Origin: Actinoplanes sp. L3-i22
GTDB lineage: Bacteria > Actinomycetota > Actinomycetes > Mycobacteriales > Micromonosporaceae
Length of the DNA stretch: 64,000 bases
Assembly (NCBI RefSeq): GCF_019704555.1
Contig: NZ_AP024745.1
Coordinates: forward strand, 4,410,501 to 4,474,500
Direction: 5' to 3'
The position numbers and the translations under genes are program-made. Within the stretch, counting starts at the first letter, position 1. Each line of letters starts with the position of its first letter. Of this stretch, positions 53,102 through 60,274 are shown piece by piece. The notes beneath the pieces were generated by a model. That model searched no databases. It was not told the DNA's origin and worked only from the letters and a program-made list of their open reading frames with translations.

Positions 53102-54895
53102 TCAGCGCGGGAAGCCGGGACAGCTCCAGGCGGCGAGCTGGTCCGCCTGCGGGGCGCGGCCCTGGGCTCGCAGTGCCAGGTAGACGGCACGCACCAGATC
53201 GGGACGGGTGGTCAAGGCGGTGGCGGCCGCCCGCTCGCCCAGTTCTCCGCAGGACAGTCCCAGGCCGGTCCACGACACGAGATCATCGGGGTCGGTGGTG
53301 ATGCCGGTGAGAAACTCGGCTTTGGCGGCGGCGGCGTCGCCGGCGATGAGTGCGCCCACGGGTGTATCGGCGACCGTCGGCTCGATGACCGCCGCGCGCA
53401 GGGGCCGGCTCCAGGTTCGCGAAACCTGGGGCGCTTCGGTGGGCGCTTGGATGACGGCGGCGTCGGTATCGCTCTGGTCGGCCGGCTCGCCCGCCGACCA
53501 GCAGCGCACGAGTGCCGCGATCGCCTGCGGCGCGGGTCTTCGATGGTGCAGCAGCCACGTGCTGCGGTGCGCGTGCAGGGCCAGGGCGACCAGCCGGCTC
53601 ACATCATCGGGTATCCGGTCGTCGAACCATGGGCGCATCGCTGCGGCCAGGCCGGCGAAGAATTGCTCGCCCACCTCGGTGAGCCCGCCCGAGCGCCGGG
53701 CGACCTCGAGGCCGGTGGCGGTCTGTGCTCGGCTGAGGGCGTAGGCGAACTGGGCCACCCGACGTTCGGGACCCTCGGTCACGCGGGTGTGCTTGCGGTA
53801 GAAGGCGGCGATGCCGTGGAACGCGAAGACCCCTTGGACCAGTCCGCCGAGCGGCCGGGGGTCGTCACGCCAGGGCGCATACAGCTCGGCGCGGCCCTCC
53901 TGGCGGTGCAGCGGGCACAAGTGCATGAGTCCACCCAGCTTGATGTGCTGGTATTCATGCACGAGCGTGGCTGCCAGATCAACCGGGTTGGTCGGCGATG
54001 ACAGCACCACCGCGCCGAAGGCCTCCGCCGTGGAGGCACTACGGATCTCCTCGTCGTCGTCCTGATCGGCTCGGGCCAGCGGCGCGAAGGAGCGGACCCC
54101 GCACACGATGGCCTGGGCGGTCGGTGGATCGGTTTCGGACAGCAGGGTCCAGGCCTGGTCGAGCATCGTCTGCCAATGCGCGACCTCGTTCGCGGTCAGC
54201 CGTTCGGGTTCGACCGGATCGGCGAGATTGCGGAACGGGTCAAGATCATCCAGGACCAGCTCCAGGGTGGGCTTCGCGCCGGTGGTCAATCTGCGCAGCC
54301 CGTGCCAGCCGTCGTCGTCGCGTCGCGGATCGTCCGGTACCGCGACGGTCCTGGCGTCGTGGGTCAGCCGGATGCGTCCGCCGGAGGTCATCGCGGTGAC
54401 CGAGTCCCAGGGTCGGTGCGTTTCGAAAGCGGCTTGCCCCAGACCGGGCAACGTCGCCCGGCCGCGGCGCAGTGGTATCCGGGTCCGCCAGCTCTGCCCG
54501 CAGCGGGCCGCCACGACCAGGGCGACGGCGTGGATCTGCCCGAAGTCCACCCAGGCCGGTGCCGGATCGGTTCCGGATCGTGCGTGCTGCTGGCGGATCG
54601 CATAGGCGGCCCAGTTGCCGATCTGGGGATGCATGAGAGCGGACCGGAAATTTTCCGGGTCGTCGGCCTTGGCCCGGTCCATGACCGCCCAGGCCTCGTC
54701 GATCGGGGGAAGCGGCCCGAGCAGCGCGGTCCCCATGTCGCGTACGGCCAGCAGCAGGAGCAGCCGGCGACTGTACTGGGTGTCGGCCAGGAACTGAACG
54801 GTCTGTGGGCTGCCGCCGCCAGTTGCAAGATCAGCCAGCAGTGCACGAGAGAGTCGATGGTTGGCCGGGGCAGCCCAATCATTGATCATCGTCAC
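53102..54895 (-). CDS. aKG-HExxH-type peptide beta-hydroxylase (FxSxx-type system), stand-alone
   Basis: 597 residues. The N-terminus 'HRLSRALLADLATGGGSPQT' and 'YSRRLLLLLAVRDM' and the middle 'ANEVAHWQTMLDQAWTLLSE' match the HExxH domain often fused to FxsB-type radical SAM enzymes. The metal motif is H313-E-Y-Q-H317 in 'LAATLVHEYQHIKLGGLMHL', followed by 'ELYAPWRDDPRPLGGLVQGV' with 'FAFHGIAAFYR', all family marks. Such proteins use iron and 2-oxoglutarate to beta-hydroxylate residues of ribosomal peptides. No radical SAM domain is fused. The C-terminal ~100 residues look TPR-like. Diverges from the NB-ARC/TPR gene (207 bp apart). Confidence 0.9.
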   Translation of the reverse strand: MTMINDWAAPANHRLSRALLADLATGGGSPQTVQFLADTQYSRRLLLLLAVRDMGTALLGPLPPIDEAWAVMDRAKADDPENFRSALMHPQIGNWAAYAIRQQHARSGTDPAPAWVDFGQIHAVALVVAARCGQSWRTRIPLRRGRATLPGLGQAAFETHRPWDSVTAMTSGGRIRLTHDARTVAVPDDPRRDDDGWHGLRRLTTGAKPTLELVLDDLDPFRNLADPVEPERLTANEVAHWQTMLDQAWTLLSETDPPTAQAIVCGVRSFAPLARADQDDDEEIRSASTAEAFGAVVLSSPTNPVDLAATLVHEYQHIKLGGLMHLCPLHRQEGRAELYAPWRDDPRPLGGLVQGVFAFHGIAAFYRKHTRVTEGPERRVAQFAYALSRAQTATGLEVARRSGGLTEVGEQFFAGLAAAMRPWFDDRIPDDVSRLVALALHAHRSTWLLHHRRPAPQAIAALVRCWSAGEPADQSDTDAAVIQAPTEAPQVSRTWSRPLRAAVIEPTVADTPVGALIAGDAAAAKAEFLTGITTDPDDLVSWTGLGLSCGELGERAAATALTTRPDLVRAVYLALRAQGRAPQADQLAAWSCPGFPR

Positions 54896-54944
54896 AGGTC
54901 CAATCTGCTGTTCAGCCGTTATTCGGTCATGTTTTCCGGCGCCT

Positions 54945-54961
54945 GATCACCGATCGTGATC
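54945..54961. promoter_or_regulatory. Palindrome in the divergent promoter of the HExxH and NB-ARC genes
   Basis: GATCAC (54945-54950) and GTGATC (54956-54961) around CGATC, inside the 206-bp region between the two divergent starts at 54895 and 55102. A shared operator is possible. Confidence 0.4.
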
Positions 54962-55101
54962 GTACGGCTGGGCGAACTTTCTTCGACGATCATCCACGTC
55001 CGCCGGTACCGAATTGCGGAGGCGAAACGGGCGGCTGTCTTCGCTAGTCTGGGGCGATGGAGAAGTGAGCGGCATGTGATCTTGTTTTCGATGGAGTCGT
55101 G

Positions 55102-58100
55102 ATGGTGCAGGTGACAAGATCCACCGATGGTGGCTTTGCCACGCCGCCATATTCCGAGGTCACGATCGGCATCGTCGCCGCGTTGTGGATCGAGGGGCTG
55201 GCGATGCGAGCGCTCATTCCGGACGTCATCCCGCTGCCTCCGATTGCCAGTGACCCGAATCATTATCACGTCGGCCGGCTGCCGAGCAGTCAGGGAAATC
55301 GTCAGCACACCGTTGTCCTGACCACGATGCCGCGCGACAGCACGCGCAATGCCGCGGCGATCTGTACGAACCTGATTCGCAGCTTTCCGCAGGTCCAGTG
55401 CGTGATAATGGTGGGTATCGCGGGTGGCATACCGGTGCCCGGCCGGCCGCACCGGCATGTGCGGCTGGGCGACATCGTGGTGGCCACCGACGGGGTGGTC
55501 GACTGCAGTCACGTCCGGCAGGTCGACGGCGTCGCCACGCCGCGTCGGCACCTGGAAGGCATGTCGGAGGCGATGGCGCGGGCCGTGATGGAGTTGCGCG
55601 GCGACGAGTTCCGCGGCGAACCGCGCTGGCGCACGTGGCTGGAGGTCGGGCACCGCCGCGACCTGATGAACTTCGCGCGGCCCAAACCCGGTACCGACGT
55701 GCTCAATGTGCGCGGGGAACGCGCGCGTCATCCCAGCCGGGCGGCTTCCGGCCATGAGCCCGGCTGGCCGAAGGTGCACTACGGCTCGATCGCCAGCGGC
55801 GACATCCTGCTGCGCGACGAGGTCAAACGTGACCAGCTGGCCGCCGAGCACGGTGTGCTGGCCGTCGAGATGGAAGCCTCGGGAATCGCGGCCGGCGCGG
55901 CCACCCTCGGCAAGCACTGGTTCATGATCAGAGGCGTCGTCGACTACTGCGACAACGCCGGCAAGAGCGATCTGTGGCATCCGTACGCGTCGCTGGCCGC
56001 CGCCGCCTATCTACGCGCGATGCTTGCTGCTTGCCACCCGTTCGAGTCGGGCGCGCCAACCGGGGCCGGCAACGGCGCCGAGATCGATGTGCTCGGTGAG
56101 CGACGCGTGGTGCGTACCGGCCTGCGTTGCCAGGACGCCGCCCAAGACCTGGTGAAGAGTGACTTCTGGGAGAGTCTGTCCAACCGGCGTAGCTTCATCA
56201 ACGTCTTGCGCACCAAGGTCCCGCTCGACCTGCCCACGCTCGCGGAGTCCGACCCGGCCACCCACCTGAATACGGCGTTCACCCAGGCGCTGGACCGGCC
56301 CGAAGGGGTGGTGGCGGTCCTCGACTCGCTGGAGGCCATGCCGGCGCAGGCGCAGGTCGAGACGGCCGTGCACATCCTGGAGCAGTTGACTGTTCGGGAT
56401 CTGCTACCCGGGCAGGCCGGGCCCGAGCTGATGCGTATCCTGTCCGAGGCTCCGCCGGTGGATATGACCGATGTTGCGGCGTCCCACAACGACGTCCAGG
56501 TGCATGCCGGTGCTGTGCCGGCGTCGCCACAAGCGGCGTTTGACCAGGTGCTGGACTCTTTCGCGCATCGAAGGAACGCCAGGACCCTGCTAGCGATGGC
56601 CGATCAGCTCGGCCAGGCGGTCAGCGATGAGGCGTTGCGCGCCAGGCTCGTTCGGTGGCGCAAACAGATCGCGACACACCTGGGTGTCGAGGGCGCCGTT
56701 GTCTGGAATCCGATCCACAGGGGCCGCCTGGTTTCCGCGTTGAGCGATCCCGGTACCCCTGCCGTAGATACGAGGGCCGTGGGAGTTGTCCAAGAGGTGA
56801 CGGATATTATGGCAAAATCGGACGTTGTGCGCGAAACACAAGTCTCGACCCTCACGGCGGCGCCCGTCGACCTCCTCGGCCCCAACCCGGCCGAGGCAGC
56901 GATTCCGGCCGGAAGCCAGCCGCCTGGAATCGCACCGCGGGCGTTGCCGCCGGTTTGGGGAAATGTGCCCCCGAGAAATCCTCATTTCACCGGGCGGAGA
57001 GCCCTGCTCGATGATCTAGCCGACCGCTTGCGTAGAACCGAGATGACAGCGGTTCTCCCGCAAGCAATTCATGGCATGGGTGGCGTCGGTAAGTCGCAAC
57101 TCGCCATTGAATACGTTTATCGCTACCAAAGCCAGTACGACGTCATCTGGTGGATTTCGGCCGAACAGCCGCAACAGATTCTTGCCGCGCTGACGGACCT
57201 GGCGCGATATCTCGACCTTCCGGTCGGGCCTGAGGCGAATGCGGCAGTTCCCGCTGTCCGGGAAGCGCTTCGTCTCGGCCGGCCGTACAGCAATTGGCTA
57301 CTTGTCTTCGACAACGCCGAGGACCTGGACGCCGTCCAGAATGTTGTTCCCACCGGCGGCCGCGGGAAGGTGCTGGTCACCTCACGCAACGCCGACTGGT
57401 CACTGCAGGCCAACACCCTTGAGGTTGACGTCTTCGACCGCGACGAAAGCGTCAACCTGCTGCGCCGCCGCGATCCCGACATCACCGACAACGACGCCGT
57501 GCAGCTGGCTGAGGCGCTCGGCGACCTGCCGCTGGCCATCGAGCAGGCGGCCGCGTGGCGGGTCGCGACCGGAATGACCGCCGCCGAGTATCTGAGCCTG
57601 CTCAAGAGCCGGGTCGAGCTGCTCGGCGCCACCGCGTCACCCGGATACGAGCCGTCGGTCGCGGCAGCGTGGAAGATGTCGCTGGACCGGCTGCGCAACA
57701 CCAGCCCGGCGGCCATGCGACTGCTGGAGATCTGCGCCTTCCTGGCTCCGGAGCCGATCATCCGGGCCCTGTTCTCCAACGCTGGAGCATCCGGGCGCGC
57801 CGATGACGCCGACGAGTTCGAGCTGGCGCTGCGGGACCCGATCAAACTCAACAAAGCCATCCGTGACATCCAGCGATATGCGCTGGCCCGGATCAATCAC
57901 CGCGCGGGAACCATCGAGATCCACCGATTGGTGCAGGCCGTGGTTCGCGATGGCGTCGAGGCCGATCGCCTCGATGAGGTGCGCCACCGGGGACACCAGC
58001 TGCTCGCCGCCGCAGATCCGCGCGAGCCCGACACGGTCGCCCACTGGGACCGGTACCAGGCGCTGATCTCGCACGTGCTGGCCTCGAACGCGGTTCAGTG

Positions 58101-59436
58101 CGACGACCCGTGGGTTCGCGACCTCGTCTTCGACATCGTGAAATTCCTCTACCGGTGGGGAGATCACGAGGGCTGCGAACGACTGGCCCGAGACGTCTAC
58201 GAGGCCTGGCGGATCAGTCTCGGCGCCGATTCGCCGGAAACGCTGAAGGTCGCGAAATACTACGGCTACATCCTGTGGGCGAACGGAAAATTCCGTGCGG
58301 CGCGAAAGATCGGAGAAGAGACGCTACGCCTGTATGAGGAGGGCGGTTTCGATCCCGGTGACGAGGACCTGATCGACGCAAAACTGCAGTTCGCCCGCGA
58401 CCTGCACACTGCCGGCCGATTCGCCGAGGCGACCGCGGCGGTCCGCGAGGCGTTCGCCGCGGCCCGGCGCGCGTTGACCCCGGAGGACCCGAAGACCCTC
58501 TACGCCGCACACCAGCTGGGCCTCAGTCTCCGGCTCGAGGGCAGGTTCGAGGACGCGCGCGTGATCGATGAGGAGACCCTGCGCCTGCGTATCGAGGTGC
58601 TCGGCGCCGACGATTTCGAAACGCTGAATACGCACAATGGGCTGACCATCGACCAGCGCGAGTGCGGCGACTACACCGGTGCCCGGCAGAACCAGGAGAA
58701 CGTGTTCGCCCAGCATCGCCTCAAATGGGGAGAATACAACCCCGCAACGACAAGAGCCGGCCGAAATCTGGCCGTTGCCCGGCGTAAGGCCGGCGAACAC
58801 GCCAGTGCTCTTGAACTCAGCCGGGAAATCGAGAAACGCTTCCGCGACCGATATGGCGAGCGTTACCCCGACACCGTCGCCTCCGCCATGAATCTTGCCG
58901 TGGATCTACGGCAGAACGGCGACCTGATCGGAGCGAAAGCCCTCGGTGAAAAGACCCTGGGGATCTACGAGTCGCTGTTCAGCCGGGATCACCCGTTCGC
59001 GTTGTCGGCGCGTACCAACCTTGCCATCACCTTGCGGCTGCTCGGTGAGACCGCCAAAGCGAAGAGCTTTGACCACGAGGCGCTCGAAGGTCTGCAGGCC
59101 GCGATCGGCGCCGACCATCCGCTGGCCATCACCGCCGCCACCAACCTGGCCAGTGACCACTACGCGTTGGGTGAGTATCAGATCGCCTTCGAACTCGACA
59201 CCGACACTCTTGATCATTCTCGCCGGGTTTCCGGCGACGAACATCCCTCGACCTTGGCGGTCATGGCCAACCTGGCCCTCGATCTGCGGGCGCTGGGTCG
59301 AGTCGGGGAAGCCGACGCGCAGCACCAGGATGTCGTCGACAAATACCGGCGCAAACTCGGTGTGGGGCACCCTGCCACGGTGGCGGTGAGCCGGCACCTG
59401 CGGGCGGACTGCGACATCGACCCGATGCCGATCTGA
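55102..59436 (+). CDS. MTAN/PNP-like nucleosidase fused to FxsT-like NB-ARC ATPase and TPR array
   Basis: 1444 residues; GGAG 5 bp before ATG 55102. Residues 1-~310: nucleoside phosphorylase/nucleosidase fold with 'TIGIVAALWIEGLAMRAL', 'CVIMVGIAGGIPVPG', 'VEMEASGIAAGAA' and 'MIRGVVDYCDNAG'. Residues ~330-600: helical linker/effector-associated-like. Residues ~630-960: NB-ARC STAND ATPase, 'FTGRRALLDDLADRLR', Walker A 'HGMGGVGKSQLAIEY' (GMGGVGKS 658-665), Walker B 'NWLLVFDNAEDLD', 'LPLAIEQAAAWRV'. Residues ~1000-1440: TPR repeats with 'LGL-x-LR-x-x-GR' units. NB-ARC and TPR look like FxsT of FxSxx-COOH systems; the nucleosidase head is extra and resembles effector domains of NLR-like antiphage proteins. 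Next to the HExxH hydroxylase (divergent) and a precursor-like peptide gene (convergent). Confidence 0.88.
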   Translation: MVQVTRSTDGGFATPPYSEVTIGIVAALWIEGLAMRALIPDVIPLPPIASDPNHYHVGRLPSSQGNRQHTVVLTTMPRDSTRNAAAICTNLIRSFPQVQCVIMVGIAGGIPVPGRPHRHVRLGDIVVATDGVVDCSHVRQVDGVATPRRHLEGMSEAMARAVMELRGDEFRGEPRWRTWLEVGHRRDLMNFARPKPGTDVLNVRGERARHPSRAASGHEPGWPKVHYGSIASGDILLRDEVKRDQLAAEHGVLAVEMEASGIAAGAATLGKHWFMIRGVVDYCDNAGKSDLWHPYASLAAAAYLRAMLAACHPFESGAPTGAGNGAEIDVLGERRVVRTGLRCQDAAQDLVKSDFWESLSNRRSFINVLRTKVPLDLPTLAESDPATHLNTAFTQALDRPEGVVAVLDSLEAMPAQAQVETAVHILEQLTVRDLLPGQAGPELMRILSEAPPVDMTDVAASHNDVQVHAGAVPASPQAAFDQVLDSFAHRRNARTLLAMADQLGQAVSDEALRARLVRWRKQIATHLGVEGAVVWNPIHRGRLVSALSDPGTPAVDTRAVGVVQEVTDIMAKSDVVRETQVSTLTAAPVDLLGPNPAEAAIPAGSQPPGIAPRALPPVWGNVPPRNPHFTGRRALLDDLADRLRRTEMTAVLPQAIHGMGGVGKSQLAIEYVYRYQSQYDVIWWISAEQPQQILAALTDLARYLDLPVGPEANAAVPAVREALRLGRPYSNWLLVFDNAEDLDAVQNVVPTGGRGKVLVTSRNADWSLQANTLEVDVFDRDESVNLLRRRDPDITDNDAVQLAEALGDLPLAIEQAAAWRVATGMTAAEYLSLLKSRVELLGATASPGYEPSVAAAWKMSLDRLRNTSPAAMRLLEICAFLAPEPIIRALFSNAGASGRADDADEFELALRDPIKLNKAIRDIQRYALARINHRAGTIEIHRLVQAVVRDGVEADRLDEVRHRGHQLLAAADPREPDTVAHWDRYQALISHVLASNAVQCDDPWVRDLVFDIVKFLYRWGDHEGCERLARDVYEAWRISLGADSPETLKVAKYYGYILWANGKFRAARKIGEETLRLYEEGGFDPGDEDLIDAKLQFARDLHTAGRFAEATAAVREAFAAARRALTPEDPKTLYAAHQLGLSLRLEGRFEDARVIDEETLRLRIEVLGADDFETLNTHNGLTIDQRECGDYTGARQNQENVFAQHRLKWGEYNPATTRAGRNLAVARRKAGEHASALELSREIEKRFRDRYGERYPDTVASAMNLAVDLRQNGDLIGAKALGEKTLGIYESLFSRDHPFALSARTNLAITLRLLGETAKAKSFDHEALEGLQAAIGADHPLAITAATNLASDHYALGEYQIAFELDTDTLDHSRRVSGDEHPSTLAVMANLALDLRALGRVGEADAQHQDVVDKYRRKLGVGHPATVAVSRHLRADCDIDPMPI

Positions 59437-59459
59437 CGGTATCGGTGGCGTGGTGCTGT

Positions 59460-59495
59460 CCCGGGCCGGTTCACACCAGTGTGAGCAGGCCCGGG
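59460..59495. terminator. Long imperfect hairpin between NB-ARC gene and peptide gene
   Basis: CCCGGGCC (59460-59467) pairs with GGCCCGGG (59488-59495), and an inner TCACAC (59471-59476) pairs with GTGTGA (59479-59484). It lies between the convergent stops at 59436 and 59508, so it terminates both transcripts. Confidence 0.75.
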
Positions 59496-59507
59496 CCCCA
59501 CGCCGGA

Positions 59508-59684
59508 TCAGTCCACCCGGCCCGGCGGGCCCGTGCTGAGGTTGTACCGCGGGCGGGTGACTTGCCGTAGAAGTTCTTCGAGGTACGGCTCGAACTGCGT
59601 GCGATCACGCTTGCTCAGCTCCCCGAGCGGGACATCTCGGATGTCAACCACCTGGGTCTCGATATCGGCTTGCGGCTCATCCAC
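59508..59684 (-). CDS. Small FxsA-like RiPP precursor candidate
   Basis: 58 residues from GTG 59684, with AGAAGGG 9 bp upstream, a good ribosome binding site. The N-terminal part 'TQVVDIRDVPLGELSKRDRT' resembles FxSxx-COOH precursors in its D-x-x-V-P-L-x-x-L-x-x-x-D pattern; then an acidic/leucine helix and the C-terminal 'PRYNLSTGPPGRVD' in place of the usual F-x-S-x-x end. Size, leader pattern and location beside the HExxH hydroxylase and FxsT-like ATPase suggest it is the substrate peptide. Family assignment is by eye and not proved; it could also be a small regulatory protein. Confidence 0.65.
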   Translation of the reverse strand: MDEPQADIETQVVDIRDVPLGELSKRDRTQFEPYLEELLRQVTRPRYNLSTGPPGRVD

Positions 59685-60274
59685 GCAGCTGCACCCTTCT
59701 ACGTGACTGTCGTACTGCCCGCCTTCCCTAGCATCATGCCCACAACCACCGCGGTTGCGGTAGGTGCGGCTGCGCCGGCGACCGGCGGATCGATCCGGGC
59801 ACCGGGCCTGACCTGGCATTCACGCTGGTGAACCTGGCTGCGTGGGGGCGCCCGACGATCGCGCCCGATCGCGATCGTCAGCTGTCGGGGTCCTTGCGGC
59901 GGCGAAGCCACCACGAACGGGAGCCGGCGACGACAGCAGCGGCCGGCGGCACCGGAACACCCGGTGCAACGTCGGCCGAGCGGACGATCTCGTAGGCCAG
60001 ACCGAGAACGAACATCAACTCGGCGACCGAAATGCGCATCCTGCGCCCACGAATGCAGAACCCGGTGTCTACTCGATCGGTATTGCCGCGCGCAATGAAC
60101 CGCCGGGTGGGCGCTCGGCCGGCGCGGGCCGCGATCCGCTGCTGTTGGTGCCTTGACCTGCGCAGAACTGGCTCTGCGACATTGCCGTGCACGGTTTGAG
60201 GAGATCACCAAGAGGAAGGCGGCGGTCGATCTCGGGACTGACGCCGGTGGCGTTCATCTGTTTGACTGTGATCT
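59685..60274. other. Intergenic region with only one weak small ORF
   Basis: 590 bp between the peptide gene (minus) and the Hsp70-like gene (plus). It should contain the promoters of both. Apart from the 53-codon frame at 59878-60039, described separately, nothing coding is supported. Confidence 0.5.
59878..60039 (-). CDS. Possible small membrane-associated peptide
   Basis: 53 residues from ATG 60039, preceded by GCAGG. 'RISVAELMFVLGLAYEIVRS' is a hydrophobic helix; the tail is Pro/Ala/Val-rich and ends 'SRSWWLRRRKDPDS' with a Trp pair followed by Arg/Lys. It lies on the same strand as the precursor-like peptide gene, which begins about 190 bp further downstream. Its codon bias is acceptable, but no homologue is recognised, so it may be spurious. 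Confidence 0.3.
   Translation of the reverse strand: MRISVAELMFVLGLAYEIVRSADVAPGVPVPPAAAVVAGSRSWWLRRRKDPDS

Noticed and set aside
53102..54895. Zinc metallopeptidase (HExxH)
   Set aside because: The surrounding LVHEYQH...YAPWRDDPRPLGG context is that of the aKG-HExxH hydroxylase family, not of secreted metallopeptidases, and there is no signal peptide.
55102..59436. Avs or CBASS defence protein as the sole explanation
   Set aside because: No cyclase or typical Avs sensor region is present, and the NB-ARC/TPR part and neighbours fit FxsT-type peptide systems better; defence is kept only as a possible role.
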